Positions 1 to 8,639 of a stretch of DNA of 46,074 nucleotides are shown in pieces. The stretch covers positions 20,760 through 66,833 of the forward strand of contig CAJUDX010000003.1 in assembly GCA_910584785.1 (NCBI GenBank), read 5' to 3'. The notes below the pieces were generated by a model. The model did no database searches. It was not told the DNA's origin and worked only from the letters and a program-made list of their open reading frames with translations. Numbering within the stretch: the first letter of the stretch is position 1; each line of letters begins with the position of its first letter. This stretch comes from an uncultured Lachnospiraceae bacterium (GTDB lineage Bacteria > Bacillota > Clostridia > Lachnospirales > Lachnospiraceae). The translations under genes and the position numbers were made by a program.

Positions 1-69
1 GGCATACAGGTATCCTTTAGGATTTCCTTATTATTGCCAAATGGCATACAGGTATCCTTTAGGATTTCC
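1..69. repeat. Two copies of a 27-bp direct repeat, 42-bp period
   Basis: The 27 bases at 1-27 (starting GGCATACAGG and ending GGATTTCC) recur exactly at 43-69, so the period is 42 bp. Each copy contains ATCC-TTTA-GGAT, which can form a small hairpin. The repeat lies just downstream of the serA stop codon and runs to the window edge, so more copies may lie outside. No coding potential is seen. Confidence 0.85.
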
Positions 70-81
70 GTTCAGATCCCT

Positions 82-1242
82 TTATTTCACAACTCTTACC
101 CGAATCACACCCTTAATCGCACAAAGCTTTTCTATCGTTTCCTGCGTTGGAACAGCTTCTAAGTCAAGCAGGGTATAGGCAACCTTATCCCGGCTCTTAT
201 TGGTCATATCAGAAATATTAATACCCTGTCCGGCAAAGGTTCCCGTTACCTGACCGATCATATTCGGAATATTTTCATGCATTACCGCAACCCGGCTAGC
301 CATATGGCATACGCCCATATCACAGGAAGGATAATTTACGGAATTTTTAATATTTCCATTTTCCAGATAATCCATCATTTCCTGTACAGCCATCACTGCA
401 CAGTTATCCTCGGATTCTTCGGTAGAAGCCCCAAGGTGAGGTATGGCAATGACATTTTTCATCTTCACAGAATTAGGATTCGGGAAGTCGGTCACATAGC
501 GGCGAACCTTGCCGGATTCCAAAGCCTGAGCCATCGCCTCGTCATCCACCAGCAGATCCCTTGCAAAGTTCAGCACAACTACCCCATCCTTCATCGAAGC
601 CAGGACATCTTTGTTAATCATCTTTTTTGTTGCATCCATCAGCGGCACATGCACGGAAATATAGTCACATTCCTGATAAATAGTATCCACAGAAGTAATA
701 TGCTTAACCGCACGGGAAAGCATCCAGGCAGCATTGACCGAAATAAACGGGTCATAGCCGTACACTTCCATCCCCATAGCCGAAGCCGCATTCGCCACCT
801 GCGCACCAATTGCACCCAGACCAATAACGCCCAGCTTCTTACCCTTAATCTCATATCCGGCAAATGCCTTCTTGCTCTTCTCCACCGACTTGGAAATATT
901 CTCATCGTCCTGGTTTGCCTTGCACCACTCGATACCGCCAACCACATCTCTTGCTGCCAGCAGCATCCCGGCAATCACCAGTTCCTTTACACCGTTCGCA
1001 TTTGCCCCCGGTGTATTAAAAACCACGATACCTTCCTGGGCGCATTTCTCCAGCGGAATATTGTTCACCCCTGCCCCTGCTCTGGCTACCGCCAAAAGCT
1101 TTCCGGGAAGTTCCATCTCATGCATCGACGCACTGCGGACTAAATAACCTTCCGCATCCTGCCCATTATCCGTAATTTCATACTGATCTGTAAGCAAATC
1201 CAACCCAAACCTGGAAATCGGATTTAAGCAATGTAATTTCAT
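82..1242 (-). CDS. serA: D-3-phosphoglycerate dehydrogenase
   Basis: This enzyme oxidises 3-phosphoglycerate to 3-phosphohydroxypyruvate with NAD, the first step of serine synthesis in the cytoplasm. The 386-residue product has the D-isomer 2-hydroxyacid dehydrogenase fold: substrate-loop RAGAGVNN near residue 55, NAD-binding GLGAIG at 141-146, catalytic-type PHLGASTEE with His269, and a C-terminal ACT domain from about 315 to the end. It is thus the short single-ACT form. The ATG at 1242 is chosen because the ribosome binding site AGGAGG at 1253-1258 lies 10 bases upstream; the ATG at 1251 almost touches that site. The gene follows serC on the same strand after a 208-base gap, so both serine-pathway genes are probably expressed together. 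The ACT domain suggests amino-acid feedback, by family knowledge. Confidence 0.95.
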   Translation of the reverse strand: MKLHCLNPISRFGLDLLTDQYEITDNGQDAEGYLVRSASMHEMELPGKLLAVARAGAGVNNIPLEKCAQEGIVVFNTPGANANGVKELVIAGMLLAARDVVGGIEWCKANQDDENISKSVEKSKKAFAGYEIKGKKLGVIGLGAIGAQVANAASAMGMEVYGYDPFISVNAAWMLSRAVKHITSVDTIYQECDYISVHVPLMDATKKMINKDVLASMKDGVVVLNFARDLLVDDEAMAQALESGKVRRYVTDFPNPNSVKMKNVIAIPHLGASTEESEDNCAVMAVQEMMDYLENGNIKNSVNYPSCDMGVCHMASRVAVMHENIPNMIGQVTGTFAGQGINISDMTNKSRDKVAYTLLDLEAVPTQETIEKLCAIKGVIRVRVVK

Positions 1243-1382
1243 ATCGTTCATTCCTCCTGATTTACACACTTTTCACACCAACAAACATTCTGCCAGCATA
1301 AACCAACGCCAGCCATCTGCCCACCTCAACTTCAATCAACCGGCACAAGCGAGGACGAATCCCCGCCTGTTATCAGCACAAA

Positions 1383-1480
1383 CCTTTAAGTATGCTTCTC
1401 CTCAAAGGTGTTCATCTCATTGGTCATCACTGCCATCTCTGCACCAGCCTTTAGCTATGCTTTTCCTCAAAGTTCTTCAT
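1383..1480. repeat. Degenerate tandem copy of the serC 3' end
   Basis: Bases 1383-1415 match 1448-1480, the last codons and stop of serC, at 28 of 33 positions with a 65-base offset. Read on the minus strand, the outer copy still encodes NTFEEKHT plus a stop, against KNFEEKHS plus a stop in serC. It looks like a short tandem duplication that has decayed in the serC-serA spacer. Confidence 0.7.
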
Positions 1481-2533
1481 AAACGCAACCAGCTTCTCTA
1501 CACCCTCAATCGGCATAGCATTATAAATGCTCGCTCTCATGCCGCCTACGGTTCTGTGCCCCTTTAAATTCTCCAGCCCCGCCGCCTTTGCTTCCTTTAC
1601 GAACAATGCATCCAGCTCCTCATCTCCGGTTACAAAAGGAACATTCATCAGCGAGCGATCCTTCTTCTCCACCGTTCCCTTGAACAGCTTGCTGGAATCC
1701 AGGAAATCATATAAAATCTTTGCCTTCTTCTCATTCAATTCCTTCATTGCTGCCAGGCCGCCCTTAGCCTTCAACCACTTAAATACCTTCCCGCACATAT
1801 AAATCCCATAGCAAGGCGGTGTATTATATAATGACCCTGCATCCACATGCGTCTTGTACTTTAACATGGTCGGCGTTCCGTCAAGCACGTCCTCTGTAAC
1901 TAAATCCTCACGAATAATCACAATCACCACTCCAGCAGGCCCTACATTCTTCTGTACGCCGCCGTAAATCACCCCATACTTTGTCACATCAATCGGCTCC
2001 GATAAAAAGCAGGAAGAAACATCCGCAACCAGGGTCTTTCCCTTGGTATTGGGCAGCTCATGAAAAACCGTTCCGTAAATCGTATTATTCTGGCAAATAT
2101 AAACATAGTCCGCATTGTCGTCAATCGGAAGATCCGAGCAGTCCGGGATATAGCTGAACGTCTTATCTGCACTGGAAGCAACGGCATTTGCCGTACCATA
2201 AAGCTTTGCCTCCTGCCATGCCTTCTTTGCCCACTGTCCAGTGATAATATAGTCGCCCACCTTATTCTTAAATAGGTTCATCGGAATCATAGCAAACTGC
2301 TGCGAAGCACCGCCCTGTAAAAACAGCACCTTATAATTATCAGGAATATTCATCAGTTCCCTAAGATCCTTCTCTGCCTCGTCAATAATCCCCTGGAACG
2401 CCTTGGAACGATGGCTCATCTCCATCACCGACATCCCTGTTCCCTGATAATCCAGCATTTCTGCTGCTGCTTCTTTAAGTACCTCCTCCGGCAATACCGC
2501 CGGACCTGCCGAGAAATTATATACTCTGCTCAT
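1451..2533 (-). CDS. serC: Phosphoserine aminotransferase
   Basis: SerC transfers an amino group from glutamate to 3-phosphohydroxypyruvate, giving O-phosphoserine; family members can also serve pyridoxal phosphate synthesis. The 360-residue protein starts with the family signature YNFSAGPAVLP, and the PLP-binding lysine is Lys195 in GGVQKNVGPAG. Length fits the family. The ATG at 2533 is chosen because GGAGGA lies about five bases upstream; the longer frame adds only MYKEEH, which overlaps that site. It is the upstream partner of serA. A weak promoter-like pair lies at 2681-2708, so the ser genes may be transcribed separately from ilvB. Confidence 0.96.
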   Translation of the reverse strand: MSRVYNFSAGPAVLPEEVLKEAAAEMLDYQGTGMSVMEMSHRSKAFQGIIDEAEKDLRELMNIPDNYKVLFLQGGASQQFAMIPMNLFKNKVGDYIITGQWAKKAWQEAKLYGTANAVASSADKTFSYIPDCSDLPIDDNADYVYICQNNTIYGTVFHELPNTKGKTLVADVSSCFLSEPIDVTKYGVIYGGVQKNVGPAGVVIVIIREDLVTEDVLDGTPTMLKYKTHVDAGSLYNTPPCYGIYMCGKVFKWLKAKGGLAAMKELNEKKAKILYDFLDSSKLFKGTVEKKDRSLMNVPFVTGDEELDALFVKEAKAAGLENLKGHRTVGGMRASIYNAMPIEGVEKLVAFMKNFEEKHS

Positions 2534-2834
2534 ATGTTCCTCCTTGTACATATCTGCTTTAAGCCCGCCTGGTCAATACCCCTGTCATATACGACCCCAT
2601 TCCCATCTGCATTCTATCTGTATTCTACTGCTTTCTTACTTGAATACATCCATGAATCCGACGTCCTAAAGCTAATTATTTTTATAAGTTTATCACTTTT
2701 TTATGAAAATAGCACTACTAAATTTCCACAGAATTACCAAAATATTTCAAAGATTTCCTGACAAGATGACTCGCCACCTCATCAATCCTCCTGCTAGCCT
2801 GCACAGGCAGGACCATATTACATCAGAAATCCCC
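2534..2834 (-). other. Spacer between ilvB and serC with a weak promoter candidate
   Basis: This 301-base stretch holds no convincing gene. On the minus strand there is a possible sigma-A promoter: TTTCAT at 2703-2708, a 16-base spacer and TATAAA at 2681-2686. A short palindrome GCCTGTGCAGGC lies near 2797-2808, just after the ilvB stop. It is followed by an AGGAGG and an 11-codon frame at 2747-2782 that I do not accept as a gene. The promoter suggests serC-serA can be expressed independently of the branched-chain genes. Confidence 0.35.
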
Positions 2835-4517
2835 CTACTGAATCTTCAAATCTGTATCATCAAAGGCATCCTCAATCGGTGCCCCTGCCGGAACCATCGG
2901 GAATACCTTATCATCGCAGTTAATCTGGCAGTCAATCACGCAGGGTCCGTTCATCGCCATCGCTTCCTGAAGTCTGGGCAAAAATTCCTCTTTCTTCGTC
3001 ACCCTAAACGCCTTCGCCCCCATCGCCTCGGAAAGCTTCACAAAATCCACCGCATCATTTAACACCGTCTGCGAATACCGCTTCCCGTAAAACAGGGTCT
3101 GCCACTGCCGCACCATGCCCAGCACATGATTATTAATCACCACCTGGATAATCGGGATATTGTAGCGGGCAGCCGTGGCAATCTCATTCATATTCATGCG
3201 GAAGCACCCGTCGCCTGCCACATTGATAACCACCTTATCCGGGCAGCCAAGCTTTGCCCCAATCGATGCCCCAAGACCGTAGCCCATCGTCCCCAGACCG
3301 CCGGAGGTCAAAAGGGTTCTCGGATTCTTATACTTATAATACTGTGCTGCCCACATCTGATGCTGACCGACCTCGGTAACAATCACCGCTTCGCCCTTCG
3401 TCGCCTCATAAATCTGCTCAATGACAAACGGCCCGGTCAGTAAATTCTTATCATACCGCAGAGGATACATATCCTTCATCCGCTCAATATGCGCCACCCA
3501 CTCATCATGGTGCATCGGATCAAGACGGGCGTTTAACTTCCGTAAAATCACCTTCACATCCCCGATAACACAGGCATCCACCCGGATATTTTTATTAATT
3601 TCCGCCGGATCGACATCAAACTGTAAAATCTTGGCATTCTTTGCAAATTTGGACGCATTTCCCGTCACCCGGTCACTGAACCGCGCACCAACCACAATCA
3701 AAAGATCGCATTCCGTAATTCCAAAATTCGAGGTTTTTGTCCCGTGCATTCCCACCATACCGGTGTAAAGCTCATCTGTCCCGTCATAGGCTCCCTTGCC
3801 CATCAGACTGTCCGCAACCGGAGCCTGAATCTTTTTGGCAAATGCCCGCAGTTCATCCGAAGCATTGGCAATCACCGCGCCGCCGCCCACAAAGATAAAC
3901 GGCTTTTGGGCCTTGCGGATAATCTCCACCGCCCGATCCATCGCCTCTTCCGTAATCTTATCCGTAAGCCTCTCCACCGGCGAGGGCGCTTCATAGGTGT
4001 ACTCATACTCCGCCGCCGTCACATCCTTGGTAATATCCACCAGCACCGGCCCCGGACGCCCTGTCTGGGCAATGGCAAAGGCCCTGCGGATCACCTGCGC
4101 CAGCTTCGACACATCCTTAACAATAAAATTATACTTCGTAATCGGCATGGTCACGCCGGTAATATCAATCTCCTGGAAGCTGTCCTTTCCCAGAAGGCTG
4201 GTGCCCACATTGCAGGTAATTGCAACCATAGGAACCGAGTCCATATAGGCTGTCGCAATCCCCGTAACCAGATTCGTCGCCCCCGGTCCCGATGTCGCTA
4301 GGCACACGCCCACCTTCCCCGTAGCCCTTGCATACCCGTCCGCCGCATGGGAAGCCCCCTGCTCGTGCGAAGTCAAAATATGCCGGATTTCCTCCTGGTG
4401 CTTATACAATGCATCATAAATATTTAAAATCGAACCTCCCGGATACCCGAAAACCGTATCCACGCCCTGTTCCTTTAAACATTCAATCACAATCTCTGAT
4501 CCTGTCAATCTGCTCAT
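2835..4517 (-). CDS. ilvB: Acetolactate synthase, large catalytic subunit
   Basis: This thiamine-diphosphate enzyme condenses two pyruvates, or pyruvate with 2-oxobutyrate, in the first common step of valine, leucine and isoleucine synthesis. The 560-residue product has the N-terminal pyrimidine-binding domain with the catalytic glutamate in SHEQGASHAADGYA (Glu52), a central FAD-type domain with VGARFSDRVTG, and a C-terminal ThDP motif beginning GDGCFRMNMNEI. The ATG at 4517 is preferred to a TTG at 4520 because GAGGAGT lies eight bases upstream of the ATG. No small regulatory subunit gene (ilvN/ilvH) is beside it, which is unusual for a biosynthetic ilvB, so that subunit must be encoded elsewhere or be missing. 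The gene follows ilvD by 235 bases with no clear gene between. Confidence 0.95.
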   Translation of the reverse strand: MSRLTGSEIVIECLKEQGVDTVFGYPGGSILNIYDALYKHQEEIRHILTSHEQGASHAADGYARATGKVGVCLATSGPGATNLVTGIATAYMDSVPMVAITCNVGTSLLGKDSFQEIDITGVTMPITKYNFIVKDVSKLAQVIRRAFAIAQTGRPGPVLVDITKDVTAAEYEYTYEAPSPVERLTDKITEEAMDRAVEIIRKAQKPFIFVGGGAVIANASDELRAFAKKIQAPVADSLMGKGAYDGTDELYTGMVGMHGTKTSNFGITECDLLIVVGARFSDRVTGNASKFAKNAKILQFDVDPAEINKNIRVDACVIGDVKVILRKLNARLDPMHHDEWVAHIERMKDMYPLRYDKNLLTGPFVIEQIYEATKGEAVIVTEVGQHQMWAAQYYKYKNPRTLLTSGGLGTMGYGLGASIGAKLGCPDKVVINVAGDGCFRMNMNEIATAARYNIPIIQVVINNHVLGMVRQWQTLFYGKRYSQTVLNDAVDFVKLSEAMGAKAFRVTKKEEFLPRLQEAMAMNGPCVIDCQINCDDKVFPMVPAGAPIEDAFDDTDLKIQ

Positions 4518-4752
4518 CAATCAAACTCCTCTTTCTCTGTATCCATTGACAACTGCTCTGGCATCCGATTCCATCTTCCGCACCATTAACCCGTCGCCAT
4601 ATTATTCTGTCTATCCGTCTGTCCCTTAATTTCCTAGCAGCATTCTGTCTGTCCAACCTTTCATTCCCCGGCAAAATTCCTTCTGCCCCTGTTCATCCAC
4701 CAGAACCGTCAAAGCTGCCCGCTTCCCATCACACTTCTTTTTCTCCGCCTAT

Positions 4753-6420
4753 CTACACCGGCACCCTTAAAACTGCCCCTTTATCCGCAGACGTCACCAG
4801 AGAAGCATACCTTGCCAGATACCCGGTTTTCACCTCAGTCTCCCTGGGCTGCCACTTTGCCTTCCTCTCAGCCAGAACCTCGTCCGAAACCTTCAGTTCC
4901 AGCTTATGCTGATCAATATCAATCGAAATCACATCGCCCTCTTCCACCAGAGCAATCGGCCCGCCGACCGCTGCCTCCGGTGAACAGTGCCCAATCGACG
5001 CCCCGCGGGAGGCTCCGGAAAACCGTCCGTCCGTAATCAGCGCCACCGAGGATCCAAGCCCCATTCCCGCAATCGCCGATGTCGGATTTAACATCTCCCG
5101 CATTCCCGGCCCGCCCTTAGGCCCTTCATAGCGGATAACCACCACGTCGCCGGCAACAATCTTATTCCCTTTAATCGCGGCAATAGCATCCTCCTCGCAA
5201 TCAAACACCCTTGCCGGCCCTTCATGCTTTAACATCTCAGGCACAACCGCCGACCGCTTCACTACTGCGCTGCCCGGCGCTAAATTCCCTCGTAATATTG
5301 CAATGCCGCCCGTTTCACTATAGGGATTTTCCACCGGTCGGATAACCTCAGGATTTTTATTCACCGCATCGGCAATATTCTCCCCAACGGTTTTTCCCGT
5401 AACCGTCATGCAATCCAGATCCAATAAGCCCTTCTTGCTGATTTCCTTCATCACCGCATAGATCCCGCCGGCCTCGTTCAAATCCTCCATATAGGTTGGC
5501 CCGGCTGGTGCCAGATGGCATAAATTCGGCGTCCTGGCACTAATTTCATTGGCAATATCCAGGTTCAAATCCACACCTGCCTCATGCGCAATCGCCGGAA
5601 GATGCAGCATACTGTTCGTCGAACACCCAAGCGCCATATCCATCGTAAGCGTATTGCGAAATGCCGCTTCTGTCATAATATCCCGCGGCCGGATATTTTT
5701 GCGGTACATCTCCATCACTGCCATCCCCGCGTGCTTCGCCAGCTTAATCCGCTCCGAATACACTGCCGGAATCGTCCCGTTGCCCCTAAGCCCCATGCCA
5801 AGAACCTCGGTCAGACAATTCATACTGTTTGCCGTATACATTCCCGAACACGATCCGCAGGTCGGGCAGGCATGATCCTCAAAATCCTGCACATCCTCCT
5901 CGGTCATCGTCCCTGCCGCATAAGCGCCCACTGCCTCAAACATGCTCGAAAGGCTGGTTTTTTTTCCTTTCACATGCCCTGCAAGCATGGGGCCGCCGCT
6001 GACAAACACTGTAGGTATATTCACCCTCGCCGCTGCCATCAAAAGCCCCGGAACATTCTTGTCGCAGTTGGGAACCATCACCAGCGCGTCAAACTGGTGC
6101 GCCAGAGCCATACACTCCGTAGAATCGGCAATTAAATCCCTTGTCACCAGCGAATACTTCATCCCGATATGGCCCATGGCAATCCCGTCGCAGACCGCAA
6201 TCGCCGGAAATACCACCGGCGTCCCGCCCGCCATCGCCACGCCAAGCTTAACCGCCTCCACAATCTTATCCAGGTTCATATGCCCCGGCACAATCTCATT
6301 GTACGAGCTGACAATGCCCACCATCGGCTTTTTCATTTCCTCCTGAGTCATTCCCAGCGCATTAAACAGCGAACGGTGCGGCGCCTGCTGCATCCCGCTT
6401 TTTACATTATCACTTTTCAT
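4753..6420 (-). CDS. ilvD: Dihydroxy-acid dehydratase
   Basis: IlvD dehydrates 2,3-dihydroxy-3-methylvalerate and 2,3-dihydroxyisovalerate to the 2-oxo acids of isoleucine and valine synthesis, using an oxygen-sensitive iron-sulfur cluster. The 555-residue product shows the family cysteine motifs: NCDKNVPGLL, then CPTCGSCSGMYTANSMNCL in the middle, and the C-terminal GRFSGASRGASIGH. The start MKSDNVKSG at 6420 has AGGAGG six bases upstream; 33 further upstream codons are open but lack a binding site. It lies 49 bases downstream of leuB, so they are almost certainly one operon. Confidence 0.96.
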   Translation of the reverse strand: MKSDNVKSGMQQAPHRSLFNALGMTQEEMKKPMVGIVSSYNEIVPGHMNLDKIVEAVKLGVAMAGGTPVVFPAIAVCDGIAMGHIGMKYSLVTRDLIADSTECMALAHQFDALVMVPNCDKNVPGLLMAAARVNIPTVFVSGGPMLAGHVKGKKTSLSSMFEAVGAYAAGTMTEEDVQDFEDHACPTCGSCSGMYTANSMNCLTEVLGMGLRGNGTIPAVYSERIKLAKHAGMAVMEMYRKNIRPRDIMTEAAFRNTLTMDMALGCSTNSMLHLPAIAHEAGVDLNLDIANEISARTPNLCHLAPAGPTYMEDLNEAGGIYAVMKEISKKGLLDLDCMTVTGKTVGENIADAVNKNPEVIRPVENPYSETGGIAILRGNLAPGSAVVKRSAVVPEMLKHEGPARVFDCEEDAIAAIKGNKIVAGDVVVIRYEGPKGGPGMREMLNPTSAIAGMGLGSSVALITDGRFSGASRGASIGHCSPEAAVGGPIALVEEGDVISIDIDQHKLELKVSDEVLAERKAKWQPRETEVKTGYLARYASLVTSADKGAVLRVPV

Positions 6421-6469
6421 CTTATCCTCCTGTCCAAACGCCCCTAAAAGCCCAGCCGTCCTCAAACAC

Positions 6470-7558
6470 TTATCTGCAGATCCTCTCGACAATGCAGTCC
6501 CCCATCGCCGTGCAGCCAACCCTCGTGCAGCCTTCAGAGTAAATATCGTTTGTCCTGAATCCCTCCGTCAGCACCTGCTGCACTGCTTTTTCCACAGCAT
6601 CTGCCTCCCGATCCAAATCAAAAGAATAGCGCAGCATCATTGCCGCCGAAAGAATTGTGGCAATCGGATTGGCAATGTCCTTTCCCGCAATATCCGGCGC
6701 CGAACCGTGACTTGGCTCATAAAGCCCGAACTTGCTCTCATTCATACTCGCCGAGGAGAGCATCCCAATCGATCCCGTAATCATGCTTGCCTCGTCCGAT
6801 AAAATATCGCCGAACATATTTTCGGTTAAAATCACATCAAACTGTCCCGGATTCATCACCAGCTGCATCGCGCAGTTATCCACCAGCATATGCCTTAACT
6901 CCACCTCAGGATAATCCTTCGCCACTTCCTCCACAACCTTTCTCCAGAGCCGTGAGGAATCCAAAACATTCGCCTTATCTACGCTAATAACACTTTTTCT
7001 TCTTTTCATGGCAATGTCAAACGCCTTCACCGCAATCCTGCGGATCTCCTCCTCATTATAGGTAAGCGTATCCACCGCCGTCCGAAGCCCATCCACAACT
7101 TCGGTATGTCTCTCGCCGAAATACAAGCCCCCGGTCAGCTCCCGCATAATCACCATATCAAAGCCGTCGCCGATAATCTCCTTCTTGAGAGGACAGGCAT
7201 CGGCAAGCTCCTGGTACAAATACGCCGGACGAATATTGGCAAATAAATGCAGCCCCTTGCGGATCGCCAAAAGCCCAGCCTCCGGACGAAGGTTCGGTGC
7301 AACATCATACCAGCGGGAATTTCCCACATCGCCCCCCACAGCTCCCAAAAGCACCGAGTCACTCTTTTTCGCTGTTTCCAAAGCCTCATCCGTCAGAGGA
7401 ACCCCATGGGCATCTATCGAACATCCCCCCATCAAAACCTCCTCGTAGGAAAACTGATGCCTGAACACCTCCCCGACCTTATCCAAAACCTTACAAGCCT
7501 CCCTGACAATCTCCGGCCCGATACCATCCCCCGGAATCACCGCTATATGATAATTCAT
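6470..7558 (-). CDS. leuB: 3-isopropylmalate dehydrogenase
   Basis: LeuB oxidatively decarboxylates 3-isopropylmalate to 2-oxoisocaproate in leucine synthesis, with NAD and a divalent metal. The 362-residue product has the family signatures: PGDGIGPEIV at the N-terminus, RELTGGLYFGER mid-protein, Lys in SVDKANVL, and NMFGDILSDEASM with the GSAPDIAGK substrate loop. A GTG at 7561 and an ATG at 7558 are adjacent; the ATG has AGGAG nine bases upstream and is preferred. It heads the leuB-ilvD-ilvB run. leuA, leuC, leuD and ilvC are not in the window, so the pathway is split between loci. I found no T-box or leader peptide upstream, and no convincing promoter. Confidence 0.95.
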   Translation of the reverse strand: MNYHIAVIPGDGIGPEIVREACKVLDKVGEVFRHQFSYEEVLMGGCSIDAHGVPLTDEALETAKKSDSVLLGAVGGDVGNSRWYDVAPNLRPEAGLLAIRKGLHLFANIRPAYLYQELADACPLKKEIIGDGFDMVIMRELTGGLYFGERHTEVVDGLRTAVDTLTYNEEEIRRIAVKAFDIAMKRRKSVISVDKANVLDSSRLWRKVVEEVAKDYPEVELRHMLVDNCAMQLVMNPGQFDVILTENMFGDILSDEASMITGSIGMLSSASMNESKFGLYEPSHGSAPDIAGKDIANPIATILSAAMMLRYSFDLDREADAVEKAVQQVLTEGFRTNDIYSEGCTRVGCTAMGDCIVERICR

Positions 7559-8009
7559 CACTTCATTCTCCTTTTATGTAATATGAATGCAGGGTCAAAG
7601 GAAATTTGTAAAGCCCGGTAAAGCGGGCAGCCCCTCTGCTCCTCTGCTTCTTCATCAGCCCATGCTGCAATCGAGCCATAACTTCCTTCTATAACCCTCT
7701 GGCAGCATCGTTCTTACCATAATAAATCATTTACCGCAGAATTTCAACAAGTCCAGGCGATTTTTTTGCCCGGAAATATACAAGATTGGAATTGGTAGTA
7801 TAATTTAAGGTTATGGAAGTACATCCCATCCGACAGGAACATGATGTACAGCCTCCTCCTGCGTACAGTACGCACAAGCCTGCCCCACCGACACTACATG
7901 ACCAAAAAACAGCATTTAAAAACAAGACACTAATTTTCTTGCTGTCCCTGCCGAAGAAAAAAACAAGAGCCAATATAATGTCCATATACAAAATCAGGAG
8001 GTCAGGTCT
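7559..8009 (+). promoter_or_regulatory. Divergent spacer with a hairpin-rich leader for the 8010 gene
   Basis: This 451-base stretch separates leuB from the plus-strand gene at 8010 and holds no gene. A TATAAT hexamer lies at 7799-7804 without a good -35. If it is used, the transcript has a roughly 200-base leader. That leader holds inverted repeats GTACATC/GATGTAC (7819-7825/7843-7849), a perfect 15-base palindrome TGCGTACAGTACGCA (7860-7874) and ACAGCA/TGCTGT (7909-7914/7940-7945). On the leuB side a GC-rich hairpin GCCCG/CGGGC lies near 7613-7628. No known riboswitch signature was recognised. Confidence 0.4.
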
Positions 8010-8555
8010 ATGAATATGAAAACCGTAGAAGGGCTGGTTGGCGCCAGTTCAAATATCAATCTGTCTGATACTGCCATGGGCGTCTATCGGCAGGCTGTCC
8101 ACAAGGGAGATACTGCCACAGCAGAACGGGCGCTGGGATATGCCGGCGATATGGTGGAGCAGGCACAAGCCTATGAAAGCAAAGCAGACGAAGGAATGAA
8201 AGCTGATGCCAAGGAATTAAAAGAAAAGGCAGAAGCTGATAAAGAAAAGATCCTCGAAAAGCGCAGAGAAGATCAAAAAGAGCTGGAAGCCAGGATCGAA
8301 CAGAGCAGAAAACCCGACAACGATACCATTGAAATCAGTGGAGAAAAAGCACCTGTTTCTGCCGAAACTCCAAAACCCGGAGATACCGCTTCCGCCGATG
8401 CCTCCAAACCAGAAAACACCGTTTCCGCCAATAATTCTGCCAATGCTTCCTCCCAGACCAATGCGCCCCAGATGCCTTCTGTCATCTACAGCAGCACAGG
8501 AGAAACACACCCGCAAACAGTACAGACACAGGCGGAAATATCGATTACAGTATAA
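8010..8555 (+). CDS. Uncharacterised Ala/Glu/Lys-rich protein with predicted coiled coil
   Basis: I do not recognise this 181-residue protein. It has no signal peptide or membrane segment. Residues about 1-50 form a mixed domain (EGLVGASSNINLSD, then a helix rich in alanine and glutamate). Residues about 50-100 are a highly charged helical stretch of Glu, Lys and Asp likely to form a coiled coil. The C-terminal 80 residues are rich in Ser, Pro, Ala and Thr and look disordered. The ATG at 8010 has AGGAGGT seven bases upstream. It is monocistronic, set between divergent leuB and convergent sigE, with a strong terminator directly behind it. The adjacency to sporulation genes is suggestive only. 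Confidence 0.75.
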   Translation: MNMKTVEGLVGASSNINLSDTAMGVYRQAVHKGDTATAERALGYAGDMVEQAQAYESKADEGMKADAKELKEKAEADKEKILEKRREDQKELEARIEQSRKPDNDTIEISGEKAPVSAETPKPGDTASADASKPENTVSANNSANASSQTNAPQMPSVIYSSTGETHPQTVQTQAEISITV

Positions 8556-8563
8556 AGTCAAGA

Positions 8564-8605
8564 CCACCAGCCCAGTCCATCATGGACTTGCTGGTGGCCT
8601 TTTTT
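8564..8605 (+). terminator. Rho-independent terminator after the 8010 gene
   Basis: An eight-base stem CCACCAGC (8564-8571) pairs with GCTGGTGG (8590-8597), with further CAGTCCA/TGGACTT pairing inside, followed by a run of six T. It ends the plus-strand unit and separates it from the convergent sigE. Confidence 0.9.
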
Positions 8606-8639
8606 CACAGGAAAATGCGCCCAATGTATCAGACAACCT

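Noticed and set aside
2747..2782. An 11-codon minus-strand frame behind a perfect AGGAGG after ilvB
   Set aside because: Too short to judge, with no run of regulatory codons such as Leu, Ile, Val or Ser that would suggest a leader peptide.
4483..4674. A 63-codon minus-strand frame between ilvD and ilvB
   Set aside because: No ribosome binding site, overlaps the start of ilvB in another frame, and its Arg/Asp repeats follow from the GACAGA-type base pattern.
5584..6135. A 183-codon plus-strand open frame
   Set aside because: Antisense to ilvD, rich in His and Arg, with no ribosome binding site.
7562..7760. T-box or leader peptide before leuB
   Set aside because: The T-box core (AGGGTGG...ACCGCG) and specifier arrangement are not visible, and no Leu-, Ile- or Val-rich short frame with a terminator is present.
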